Shown here: piece after piece, positions 34,691 to 42,135 of the stretch
Layout: each line of letters opens with the position of its first letter
Position numbering within the stretch: the stretch's first letter is position 1
Assembly: GCF_017352155.2 (NCBI RefSeq)
Contig: NZ_CP071462.1
Location: forward strand, 2,418,001-2,482,000
Source: Haloterrigena alkaliphila
GTDB taxonomy: Archaea > Halobacteriota > Halobacteria > Halobacteriales > Natrialbaceae
Length of the DNA stretch: 64,000 nt
Direction: 5' to 3'
Made by a program: the position numbers and the translations under genes
The notes under the pieces: model-generated
The model's database searches: none
The model's input: only the letters and a program-made list of their open reading frames with translations
Told to the model about the DNA's origin: nothing

Positions 34691-35686
34691 GTGATGAAGA
34701 CTGACACCGACGGTTCCTGTCGGAGCGATGGCCTCTTCTCGACGCTCCATCGCCTCGAGTTCGACGTCCCGTGGCCCCCGAAACACGTCGCAGCGTACGC
34801 CCTCGACGGCCCCGAACCGATGCTGATCGACGCCGGCACGCCGGTCGACGAGGGCGAGTCGACGCTCGAGACCGGTCTCGAGCGAGCCGGCCTCTCGATT
34901 CGCGATATCGAACACGTCGTCGTGACCCATCCCCACAGCGACCACCTCGGGCAGGCCGACACCCTCCGCGAGGCCGGCGCGACGATCTACGCGCCGAGAC
35001 CGGCCCTCGAGCGGTTGCGGCGGGACCCGGACCGAGTCCGCGAGGCCGTCCACGAAACGGCGCGGGCTGCGGGGTACAGCGGCGACGCCCTCGAGGAGAT
35101 CGTCGAGGGGGAAGTCGACTCGTTTCGGCGGGATCGACGGCTGCTCGACCCCGAAGCGACCGAACCGATCGCCCCGGAAACGACGTTCGCGGTCGGCGAC
35201 CGAAAGTTTCGCTCGCTCGAAACGCCGGGCCACCAGATCCACCACCTGAGCCTCGAGACCGACCTCGAGGGGACGACGGTCCTCTTCTCCGGCGACGCGC
35301 TCATCGAATCTTTCCGCGCCGGCGCCTTCCACGTCGGGTTCGATCGGGGCGCCGACGAGGCCGTCGACGCCTACTACGACGCGATGGATCGACTGCAGGA
35401 GACGACGGCGACGCACGTCTTCCCCGGCCACGGCCCGGTTTTCGAGGATCCCCACCGGGTCGTCGATCGCACGCGGGATCGACTCGACACGTTGCTCGCC
35501 GAGACCCTCGAGGCGGTCGCGGCGATCGAACCCGCGACGGCGCTGGCGATCGCCGAGGAGCACACCGGGAGCGTCCGCTACCCCGCGCCCGTGATGGACG
35601 CGCTCGGCGCGCTCGGGACGCTCGAGAACCGGGGACGGGTCCGCTCCGAGAGCGAGGACGGCGTGCGATACTACCGGACGACCTGA
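34691..35686 (+). CDS. MBL-fold metallo-hydrolase with C-terminal winged helix
   Basis: The metallo-beta-lactamase signature THPHSDHLG (near residue 78) plus later metal residues in GHQIHHL, SGDAL and FPGHGPVF define a dinuclear zinc hydrolase. The final 75 residues (VAAIEPATALAIAEEH ... ALGTLENRGRVRSESEDG) look like a winged-helix domain as in LACTB2-type proteins, which can be thioester hydrolases or RNases. Either ATG (34691 or 34694) could start it. Substrate unknown. Confidence 0.88.
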   Translation: MMKTDTDGSCRSDGLFSTLHRLEFDVPWPPKHVAAYALDGPEPMLIDAGTPVDEGESTLETGLERAGLSIRDIEHVVVTHPHSDHLGQADTLREAGATIYAPRPALERLRRDPDRVREAVHETARAAGYSGDALEEIVEGEVDSFRRDRRLLDPEATEPIAPETTFAVGDRKFRSLETPGHQIHHLSLETDLEGTTVLFSGDALIESFRAGAFHVGFDRGADEAVDAYYDAMDRLQETTATHVFPGHGPVFEDPHRVVDRTRDRLDTLLAETLEAVAAIEPATALAIAEEHTGSVRYPAPVMDALGALGTLENRGRVRSESEDGVRYYRTT

Positions 35687-35789
35687 TCGATCGACGGGAG
35701 ACGAGAGCGGATGGCGAGCGGCCGACGGGCGACGGAAGCAGAGATGAACGGTCGACGCGAGAGAGAGGAAGACGGCCGACGACTGACGA

Positions 35790-36023
35790 TCACTCCGCCG
35801 ACTCGGCGTCGGACCCCCCGCTCCCGCCGAGGACCAGTCGCAGGGTGACCACGATGAGCAGGATGATCGTCGCCTGAAAGAGACCGAAGAACAGCCCCAT
35901 CGAGAACGACGCCGGCAGGGTGTGGCCGGTCGCGAGCAGGCCGACCACATTGAGGACGACCAGCCCCGCGGCGAACGCGTAGTACTCGATCGGGGTCCGC
36001 TGTAACGGCGCGTCGAAAGCCAT
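35790..36023 (-). CDS. Small two-helix membrane protein, function unknown
   Basis: A 77-residue protein with two hydrophobic helices (YYAFAAGLVVLNVVGLLAT and FFGLFQATIILLIVVTLRLVL) and an acidic Ser/Gly tail. It lies between two unrelated genes and has no recognisable motif. Kept because the reading frame is clean and the transmembrane pattern is strong. Confidence 0.5.
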   Translation of the reverse strand: MAFDAPLQRTPIEYYAFAAGLVVLNVVGLLATGHTLPASFSMGLFFGLFQATIILLIVVTLRLVLGGSGGSDAESAE

Positions 36024-36144
36024 ACGCGACCTGCGTCCGCGATCGCCGAAAAACTAGCCCATTCGTCCGGCCGTCCGCCCCGTCGCCCTGCTGCGTCGAC
36101 TGGGAGTGCGCGCGCCGGGGTACACCTCGTCTTGCTCGAGTCGG

Positions 36145-37722
36145 TTACGACTCGTCGTCCTCGAGTTTGTACTTCTGGATCTTCCCGCTGGTCGTGCGGG
36201 GGAGTTCGTCGATGAACTCGATCTCGCGGGGGTGTTTGTACTCGGCGACGCGGTCGAGACTGAACTGCTTGATCTCCTCGGCCGTGACGTCGGTGCCCGA
36301 CTCGACGTCCGCCGACGCGACGACGAACGCCTTCGGTACTTCGTTGCGCCGCTCGTCGGGAATTCCCACGACGGCGACGTCCGCGACGGCCTCGTGCTCG
36401 AGCAGGAGATTCTCGAGTTCGCTGGGGTAGACGTTGTAGCCGGCGGTGTTGATCATGTGCTTCTTCCGGTCGACGATCTCGTAGTAGTTGTTCTCGTCGC
36501 GGCGGGCGATGTCGCCGGTCCGGAAGTAGCCGTGCTCGGTGAACGCCTGCTCGGTCGCCTCGGGCATCTCGTGGTAGCCCGACATCACCTGCGGCCCGCG
36601 CACGACGAGTTCGCCCTTCTCCCCGGGCGGGACTTCGTCCCCGCTGTCGTCGACGATCTTGCAGTCGGTCATTCGCAGCGGCTGGCCGATCGTCCCGTGT
36701 TTCAGCCCGAACGAGGAGCCGAGCTGGGTGTGGGTCGCGCCGTGGGTCTCGGTGAGGCCGTACCCCTCGGAGATGTCGACTCCGGCGGTCTCCTCGAACT
36801 GCTCTTGCACCGCGGTCGAGAGCTTCGCGCCGCCCTCCGAGGCCGACTCGAGGCTCGTCATGTCGTACTCGCCGAAGTCCTCCGCCTGCACCATGTCGGC
36901 GTACATCGTCGTCACGCCGACGAAGTGGGTGATCTCCTCCTCCTCGACGAGCTGCATACACTCCTGGGCGTCCCACTCGAGGGCGCTGCGGAAGTAGAGG
37001 CTGCCGCCGCCGACCAGCGGCTGGAGGGCGGTGTGGGTGAAGCCGGTGATGTGGTACAGCGGCAGCCAGATGAGGCTGCGAACGTCCTCGCTCTCGACGT
37101 CGACGTTAGAGGCCGCGAGCGTCCAGTTCAGCTGCGCCCGGGTGTTGCGGTGGGTGAGCTGGACGCCTTTCGGTTTACCCGTCGTTCCGGAGGTGTAGGG
37201 CAGCAGGGCGACGTCGTCGTCGGCGCGCTCGACCAGCGTGGCCTCGCCGCTGACGTCCTCGAAGAAGACGTCCTCGGGGTTTCGCTCCATCCCCTCGCTC
37301 TCGATAGTGATGACCTCGGCCTCGCGGTCGGCGTCCTCGAGCCCCTCGTCGACGACCTCCCGGAGCCAGGGGTGGGTGACGATCGCCTTCGCGTCGGTGT
37401 CCTCGAGCTGGTAGGCGACCTCGCGGCGCTTGTACTGGGGGTTGACCGGCGAGATGACGACGCCCGCCCTGAACGCCCCCAGCGACGCGATCAGGTACTC
37501 CGGACAGTTCGGCAGGAACAGCAGCATTCGGTCGTCTGGCTCGAGCCCCAGATCGTGGAGTCCGCCGGCGAACGCGGCGGTTCGGTCCCGCAGTTCGGCG
37601 TGGGTCCGCCGCTCCCCGTGGTGTTCCATCGCTTGCGCGTCCCCGTGCTGGGACGCCGTCTCGTCGAACAGCTTCGCGACGTTCCCCTCCCGTGCGACCG
37701 GATCGACGTCTTCCAGATCCAT
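36145..37722 (-). CDS. AMP-dependent acyl-CoA synthetase
   Basis: A 525-residue ANL-family ligase that activates a carboxylic acid with ATP and CoA. The P-loop-like motif YTSGTTGKPKGV, the GYGLTETHG segment, the hinge YFRTGDIARRDENNYY and the C-terminal lysine motif RTTSGKIQKYKL are all present. The size and motifs fit medium/long-chain fatty acyl or aromatic acid ligases; the acid itself is not determinable. Monocistronic, with a TATA box about 27 bp upstream. Confidence 0.92.
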   Translation of the reverse strand: MDLEDVDPVAREGNVAKLFDETASQHGDAQAMEHHGERRTHAELRDRTAAFAGGLHDLGLEPDDRMLLFLPNCPEYLIASLGAFRAGVVISPVNPQYKRREVAYQLEDTDAKAIVTHPWLREVVDEGLEDADREAEVITIESEGMERNPEDVFFEDVSGEATLVERADDDVALLPYTSGTTGKPKGVQLTHRNTRAQLNWTLAASNVDVESEDVRSLIWLPLYHITGFTHTALQPLVGGGSLYFRSALEWDAQECMQLVEEEEITHFVGVTTMYADMVQAEDFGEYDMTSLESASEGGAKLSTAVQEQFEETAGVDISEGYGLTETHGATHTQLGSSFGLKHGTIGQPLRMTDCKIVDDSGDEVPPGEKGELVVRGPQVMSGYHEMPEATEQAFTEHGYFRTGDIARRDENNYYEIVDRKKHMINTAGYNVYPSELENLLLEHEAVADVAVVGIPDERRNEVPKAFVVASADVESGTDVTAEEIKQFSLDRVAEYKHPREIEFIDELPRTTSGKIQKYKLEDDES

Positions 37723-37745
37723 GGTGGACGATACCGAGGATCACG

Positions 37746-37752
37746 TATAAAA
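37746..37752 (-). promoter_or_regulatory. TATA box of the acyl-CoA synthetase gene
   Basis: Minus-strand TTTTATA about 27 bp before the ATG at 37722; one of the clearest TATA boxes in the window, predicting a leaderless mRNA. Confidence 0.6.
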
Positions 37753-37882
37753 TTTCGCGTTGGCGATAGCTTCGGTTCGAACCGCTGGACGGCTCGCCCC
37801 TCTCGCTCTCGTCGATATCGTCTTCGATCGCGGCACCGCCGATGCAGCCGCGAATTCGGAGCCGATCCGAACGGTAGTATTA

Positions 37883-37895
37883 ACACCAATGGTGT
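37883..37895 (+). promoter_or_regulatory. Small dyad near the predicted transcript start of the first membrane/HTH gene
   Basis: ACACC, three bases, GGTGT forms a perfect inverted repeat 16-28 bases before the ATG at 37911, just after a TATA-like TAGTATTAA. Position suggests an operator for autoregulation by the wHTH protein it precedes; this is inference. Confidence 0.35.
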
Positions 37896-37910
37896 CCGTT
37901 TTTCTACACG

Positions 37911-38573
37911 ATGATTCGACGATTTGCGTCCCGGTTCCGGAACGAAATCGACCGCGCTGACGTCGTCAGTGCCGTCCTCTTCGCCGTCGTCCTCTCCCTG
38001 TTCGGCCACGAATCGACCGCGATCGGCGTGCTCGCCGGCCTCCTAATCGGCGTCCCGTTCGTCACCGCTCTCTTCGAGGCCACCGAACTGGATCTCGGGC
38101 CCGGTCTCGCCGAGTGTCTGTTCGGCGCGTTCGCCGTCGCCGCGGGGATCAACAGCTACTGGAACGGCAGCCACTGGCTCGGTCTGGCGTTCGGTATCGC
38201 CGGCGCGTGGCTCGTTCTCGACGGGATCGATACGCGCCGCCACGGCGACGTCGCCGACACGAGTAAGGACGACGATATGTTGACCGACGAACTGCATCTC
38301 TACGGCGAGTACAACCGCTGGCTGGTCGAGGAACTCCGCACGGCAGATCGGCCGCTCACCGCCGACGAAATTCAGTCGCGGACGGGGCTCACCGAGGACG
38401 ATTTCGAGCGCCTGCTCGAGATTCACGGCGAGTCGGGACCGATCGAACGCGTCGGCACCGGCTACACGATCGACGAGCGCGAACTCGGCGCCGTCGCGTT
38501 CGTTCGGAACCTCGTCCGGACGATCGGCGGGCGCCTCCTCCGGCCGTTCCGGCTGTTTCGGCCGGCCGGCTGA
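37911..38573 (+). CDS. Membrane protein with C-terminal winged-helix domain
   Basis: A 220-residue protein. Residues 15-110 have three to four hydrophobic segments (VVSAVLFAVVLSLFG, GVLAGLLIGVPFVTALF, LAFGIAGAWLVLDGI); residues 125-190 form a winged-helix-like unit (LTADEIQSRTGLTEDDFERLLEIHG ... IERVGTGYTIDE). The closely similar gene at 38659 follows on the same strand. The layout suggests a membrane-tethered regulator; no sensor or target is known. Confidence 0.65.
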   Translation: MIRRFASRFRNEIDRADVVSAVLFAVVLSLFGHESTAIGVLAGLLIGVPFVTALFEATELDLGPGLAECLFGAFAVAAGINSYWNGSHWLGLAFGIAGAWLVLDGIDTRRHGDVADTSKDDDMLTDELHLYGEYNRWLVEELRTADRPLTADEIQSRTGLTEDDFERLLEIHGESGPIERVGTGYTIDERELGAVAFVRNLVRTIGGRLLRPFRLFRPAG

Positions 38574-38658
38574 CCGGCGGCCGGCCCGCCGATAAGCGAA
38601 CCGGCGTCCTGTCAACTGGATCATCGTTGTTTTGTACTGTCGTCACGAAGCGAATCGT

Positions 38659-39343
38659 ATGACACACTCGTTCGTTCGGACGCTCCGGACGGAACTCGAG
38701 CCGCAGAATCCGGTCTCGTTCGCAGTCGCGCTCGCCGTCGTCTATCTGCTGACTGAGTCGTGGCTGGCCTTCGCCGCGATTCCGGCCGTCATCGTCGGAC
38801 TGGCCGTCCTCAGAGCGGTGCTAGCGACCCTCGAGGCGCCCGACTACCTCTCCGGAGTCCTGATCGGCGGCGGCGTCGGACTCGGCGCCGCTATCGCCGC
38901 CGTCGGCTGGTTCTCGTGGCTGTTCGTCGCCTTCTCGGCCGTCGGCTGGTGGCTCTGTCTCGATTCCCTCTACGATCGCCGCCACGGGATCGATCGCGCG
39001 GGGCCGTCCGAGGACCCCATGGCGGACCACTCGTTTCGCGAGAGCATGCGGGTCGTGTCGGATACGGGCGCGATCGGCCGGGTCCTCCGCGAATCGCCGG
39101 TCGCCCTCTCACCCGCAGAAATCGCCGGTCGCCCTCTCACCCGCAGAAATCGCCGATCGAAGCGACTTCTCGGTCGACGAGGTCGAACGTCTCCTCGAGG
39201 AGTTCGGCGACGACGTCCCGATCGAACGGGTCGGTGACGATCGGTACACCGTGAACGAAGCGAAGATGGGGATTTCTGGGCTGGCTCGCGACGCGATCCG
39301 CCGGCTCTGTCGGCCGCTCTCGGTGTTGATTCCGGGTCGTTAG
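38659..39343 (+). pseudogene. Second membrane/winged-helix paralog, frameshifted by a 28-bp tandem duplication
   Basis: The reading frame from ATG 38659 encodes four hydrophobic segments and reaches ALSPAEIA in the HTH, then shifts. Two adjacent identical 28-base units (39094-39121 and 39122-39149) cause it: 28 is not a multiple of three. Read with one copy removed, the frame continues as a full winged helix (DFSVDEVERLLEEFGDD ... IERVGDDRYTVNEAKMG) to TAG at 39341-39343 and aligns with the intact paralog at 37911-38573. As the DNA stands, translation ends at 39237 with a foreign Arg-rich tail. Could be a true mutation, a phase-variable state or an assembly error. Confidence 0.8.
39094..39149 (+). 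repeat. 28-bp perfect tandem duplication inside a gene
   Basis: Positions 39094-39121 and 39122-39149 are identical, with the unit starting TCGCCGGTCGCC. It shifts the frame of the surrounding gene by +1. Confidence 0.95.
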
Positions 39344-39349
39344 CGGGAG

Positions 39350-39913
39350 TCAGCCGTCGTCTTCCGATTCGACGCGTTTGCCGGTCTCCATCGGCACGAC
39401 GCGGCGGTCGGCGTCGGCCCACTCGCGCTCGAGTTCGCGACCCTCGAACAGCCGGTCCAAAAAGACCGCGAGGCCAGCGACCTCAGAGTGGGGCTGGTTG
39501 GTGACGCCGACGTTCCAGTCGGCGGCCTCGTAGACGTCGAAGGGAACCTTCTCGGCGCCGACGACGATCAGAATTGGCTCGCCGCCGCTCTCGTCGCCCT
39601 CGCTCCGGTGGGCCTTCCGAATCTCGTCCTCGACGTCCTGGACGCGCTCGCCGTACATCGTGAGGTGGACGACCCGACCCTCCCAGTCGCCGATGACTCC
39701 TTGCGGCGAATCGGTAAGTTCGACCGCGAATGGGCCGCCGAAGCGGTCGGTGATGTCTTCGACCGTCTCGAGGGACTGGCCGGCGTTGTCCGGAAACCAG
39801 ACGCGGTCGGCGCCCAGCGCCCGCGCGGTCAGGCCGACGTGGGTCGTCATCCGCTCGTCCCGGCCGGGCCGGTGGCCCAGCCGGAGGACGGCGACCGCGG
39901 GTTCGTCGTGCAT
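39350..39913 (-). CDS. trm56: tRNA (cytidine(56)-2'-O)-methyltransferase
   Basis: A 187-residue SPOUT-class methylase matching archaeal Trm56: it opens with VAVLRLGHRPGRDERMTTHV, LTARALGADRV, and has the knot-forming segment ILIVVGAEKVPFDVYEAADWNVGV. The enzyme methylates the 2'-OH of C56 in the tRNA T loop using SAM. The ATG at 39913 fits the family N-terminus; a GTG four codons upstream is an alternative. It is convergent with the broken paralog, six bases apart. Confidence 0.92.
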   Translation of the reverse strand: MHDEPAVAVLRLGHRPGRDERMTTHVGLTARALGADRVWFPDNAGQSLETVEDITDRFGGPFAVELTDSPQGVIGDWEGRVVHLTMYGERVQDVEDEIRKAHRSEGDESGGEPILIVVGAEKVPFDVYEAADWNVGVTNQPHSEVAGLAVFLDRLFEGRELEREWADADRRVVPMETGKRVESEDDG

Positions 39914-40027
39914 GCTCGAATCCACTCCCGGACATGGTTAGGGGGTTTCGTTTTCGCGCCGAGCGCGAGCGTCGGCGTCATCGCGCCCGACCGAGCGACT
40001 GCGAGACGGCCACCGGACGGTCGCCGC

Positions 40028-40321
40028 TCACCTGGACGGGGACCGTAACGGCTCGTCACAGTACGAACACCGGTCGCGGTCGCCGGGGGCCGGCGACCCA
40101 CAGCTTGGACAGTTCACCGTCTCGGACTCCCGTCGCTCGCCGCTCGATCCGTCGCTCTCCCGGGTCGCAAGCTGGTGGTCGTACAGGACGCCGCAGTTGT
40201 CACAGCGGGCCATATTCCGCCCGTCCCACGCGCTTCCGATCGCCTGCGTGAGGTCGCTCTCCTGTTCGATGCGGACGTTGATCACCGTCACGTCCGTCTC
40301 ATCGCAAACTGGACACGTCAT
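40028..40321 (-). CDS. Small zinc-ribbon protein
   Basis: A 97-residue protein with four Cys pairs: CPVC at the N-terminus, CDNC in the middle, and CPSC plus CSYC near the end, which make two likely zinc ribbons separated by a polar acidic linker. No enzymatic motif. Such proteins are common in haloarchaea and usually lack assigned function. It is divergent from the cupin gene. Confidence 0.7.
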   Translation of the reverse strand: MTCPVCDETDVTVINVRIEQESDLTQAIGSAWDGRNMARCDNCGVLYDHQLATRESDGSSGERRESETVNCPSCGSPAPGDRDRCSYCDEPLRSPSR

Positions 40322-40473
40322 GGGATCGGAACGTCGCCCTCCGATCGCTTAACTGTACTGACGGATGGCCGGTGGATCGAATCGATCGTTACGAACTCGA
40401 TCTCGAACCGCGCGGCGATTGACCGTCGCTCTCTCGCGCGAGGGCTATTCCCGCACCGACTCGAGCACCCTCG

Positions 40474-40482
40474 AATATATTA
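40474..40482 (+). promoter_or_regulatory. TATA box of the cupin gene
   Basis: AATATATTA about 30 bp before the ATG at 40510; strongly A/T-rich against its background and well placed for a leaderless mRNA. Confidence 0.55.
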
Positions 40483-40509
40483 CTCTTCTGACCGACTTCG
40501 ATACCGTCG

Positions 40510-41007
40510 ATGAACACGATCAACGAGTCGGACCTCGAATGGTCCGAGAACGACCCGGAACTCGATGACGTAGTGTTTCGCCGAAAGGAACTCTCGACGG
40601 CCGTCGACGCCGACGACCTCGGCTGCAGCCTCTACGAACTCCCGCCGGGGAAGCGTTCGTGGCCCTACCACTACCACACGGCCAACGAGGAGGCGCTGTA
40701 CGTGCTGGCGGGCGACGGGCTGCTCGTCGCTGCCGACGGCGAGCACCCGCTCGAGGCGGGCGACTACGCGACGTTCCCGGCGAACGAGCGCGGCGGCCAC
40801 CGGATCGTCAACGACGGCGACGAGCCGCTGCGATACCTGCTGGTCTCGACGATGAACGAACCGGACGTCACCGTCTACCCCGAGCTGGAGACGTTCGGCG
40901 TCTACGTGGGCTCGCCGCCGGGCGGTCGCGAGGAGCGAACGCTCGAGGGCTACTACCGAATCGACGACGACGTGGCGTACTGGGACGCGGACGAACCCGA
41001 GGAGTAG
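40510..41007 (+). CDS. Cupin domain protein
   Basis: A 165-residue single-cupin protein. Motif 1 (PYHYHTANEEALYVLAGDG) supplies two His and Glu metal ligands; motif 2 (DYATFPANERGGHRIVNDG) supplies another His. The fold is usually an iron, manganese or zinc enzyme or a sugar-binding protein; the reaction is unknown here. Monocistronic with its own TATA box. Confidence 0.88.
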   Translation: MNTINESDLEWSENDPELDDVVFRRKELSTAVDADDLGCSLYELPPGKRSWPYHYHTANEEALYVLAGDGLLVAADGEHPLEAGDYATFPANERGGHRIVNDGDEPLRYLLVSTMNEPDVTVYPELETFGVYVGSPPGGREERTLEGYYRIDDDVAYWDADEPEE

Positions 41008-41082
41008 GGACGGCAGTCCCGTCGTGAGTCCTCCGTCCGTCGGAATCCGTGGTTATTAGGTAACACACCACTAACGTCTCGT

Positions 41083-41310
41083 ATGAGCAACGAGCCGAAC
41101 GACGAACGGTGGTCGACGTTCACGGACGGGTTCATCGTTCCGATCGCCGGGCTACTGTCACTCGTGTTCGCCGTCATGGCCGGGATGAGCGTCCAGCCCG
41201 CCCTGTCCGGATCGCCGTCGGATCTGGCGACGCCGGTCATCTTCGCCGGTGCCGCGCTGCTGAGTTTCCACCTGCGACGGCGGGCTGTCGCAGCCAGAGA
41301 CGACGACTGA
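41083..41310 (+). CDS. Small membrane protein, function unknown
   Basis: A 75-residue protein with two hydrophobic helices (IVPIAGLLSLVFAVMAGM and ATPVIFAGAALLSFHL) and basic residues after the second (RRRAVAARDDD). A TATA-like GTTATTAGG precedes it by about 30 bp. Family not recognised. Confidence 0.5.
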   Translation: MSNEPNDERWSTFTDGFIVPIAGLLSLVFAVMAGMSVQPALSGSPSDLATPVIFAGAALLSFHLRRRAVAARDDD

Positions 41311-41359
41311 ACGTGCGGACTCGTTTTGCTGCGCCGAGACGTCGTTCCGGCGGCCCGTC

Positions 41360-41584
41360 TCAGTCGTGTTGCTGCTTGGCCGCCTCGAGCGACCAGAAGA
41401 ACCCGAAGTAGGCGGGAATGCCCGCGGCCATGAACATGTAGAAGACCCACGTGGGCGCGCCCGTGAAGACGAAATCGAAGAGGGCGTTCACGAGCGCAAC
41501 CCAGACGACGGCGAACAGCAGGTCGTACACCATGCCGCCCCCGTGTTCGTCGACGTGTTCGCGCACGCGATCGACGACGCTCAT
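41360..41584 (-). CDS. Small membrane protein downstream of the symporter operon
   Basis: A 74-residue protein with an amphipathic start (VVDRVREHVDEHGG) and two helices (LLFAVVWVALVNALFDFVF and WVFYMFMAAGIPAYFGFFW). It is the last gene in line after acs, DUF4212, symporter and USP on the minus strand, 86 bases below the USP gene; possibly part of the same transcript. Unknown function. Confidence 0.5.
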   Translation of the reverse strand: MSVVDRVREHVDEHGGGMVYDLLFAVVWVALVNALFDFVFTGAPTWVFYMFMAAGIPAYFGFFWSLEAAKQQHD

Positions 41585-41670
41585 CGCGCTGACCCTCCCG
41601 CGTGCGTGGACCGTGGCTGTATCATGTCGAAAGAATGGAATCGGTGGGACGTCAGTCTTGCGCGTCCGAC

Positions 41671-42132
41671 TCAGTCCTCGCCTTCGTAGTCGACCACCAG
41701 CACGGGAACGGTCGTCGAGCGGAGCACGCGCTCGGTGACGCTCCCGAGCAGCGCTCGCCGGACGCCCGACCGGCCGTGACTGCCGATCACGATGAGGTCG
41801 ATATCGTTCTCCTCGGCGTAGTCGGCGATCATCCGGTGGGGCTGTCCCCCGGCGTGGCGCTCGTAGGCGGTCAGGCCGGCGGCCTCGGCCGCCTCCGTGA
41901 CGTAGCCGGTCGCCGCCTCGGCGTCCTCGCGCAGGTCCGTCATTCCCTGGAACTGACCCTGTCGGATCCGGTCGACCTGTTCGGTGCCCAGTCCGTACGC
42001 GATCGCGTCGGTGTCGGCGACGAATATCGCGTGAACGTCGGCGTCGTACCGCTCGGCGAGATCGATCGCGTGATCGACCGCCGCCTTCGCGACCTTGCTA
42101 CCGTCCGTCGGAACGAGTATGCGTTCGTACAT
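41671..42132 (-). CDS. Universal stress protein
   Basis: A 153-residue USP-domain protein with ILVPTDGS at the first strand and the ATP-binding motif GSHGRSGVRRALLGSVTERV (G-x2-G-x9-GS). It follows the symporter by three bases, a frequent arrangement in haloarchaea where the USP may sense ATP/AMP and tune transport. Likely same operon as the symporter. Confidence 0.92.
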   Translation of the reverse strand: MYERILVPTDGSKVAKAAVDHAIDLAERYDADVHAIFVADTDAIAYGLGTEQVDRIRQGQFQGMTDLREDAEAATGYVTEAAEAAGLTAYERHAGGQPHRMIADYAEENDIDLIVIGSHGRSGVRRALLGSVTERVLRSTTVPVLVVDYEGED

Positions 42133-42135
42133 CGG

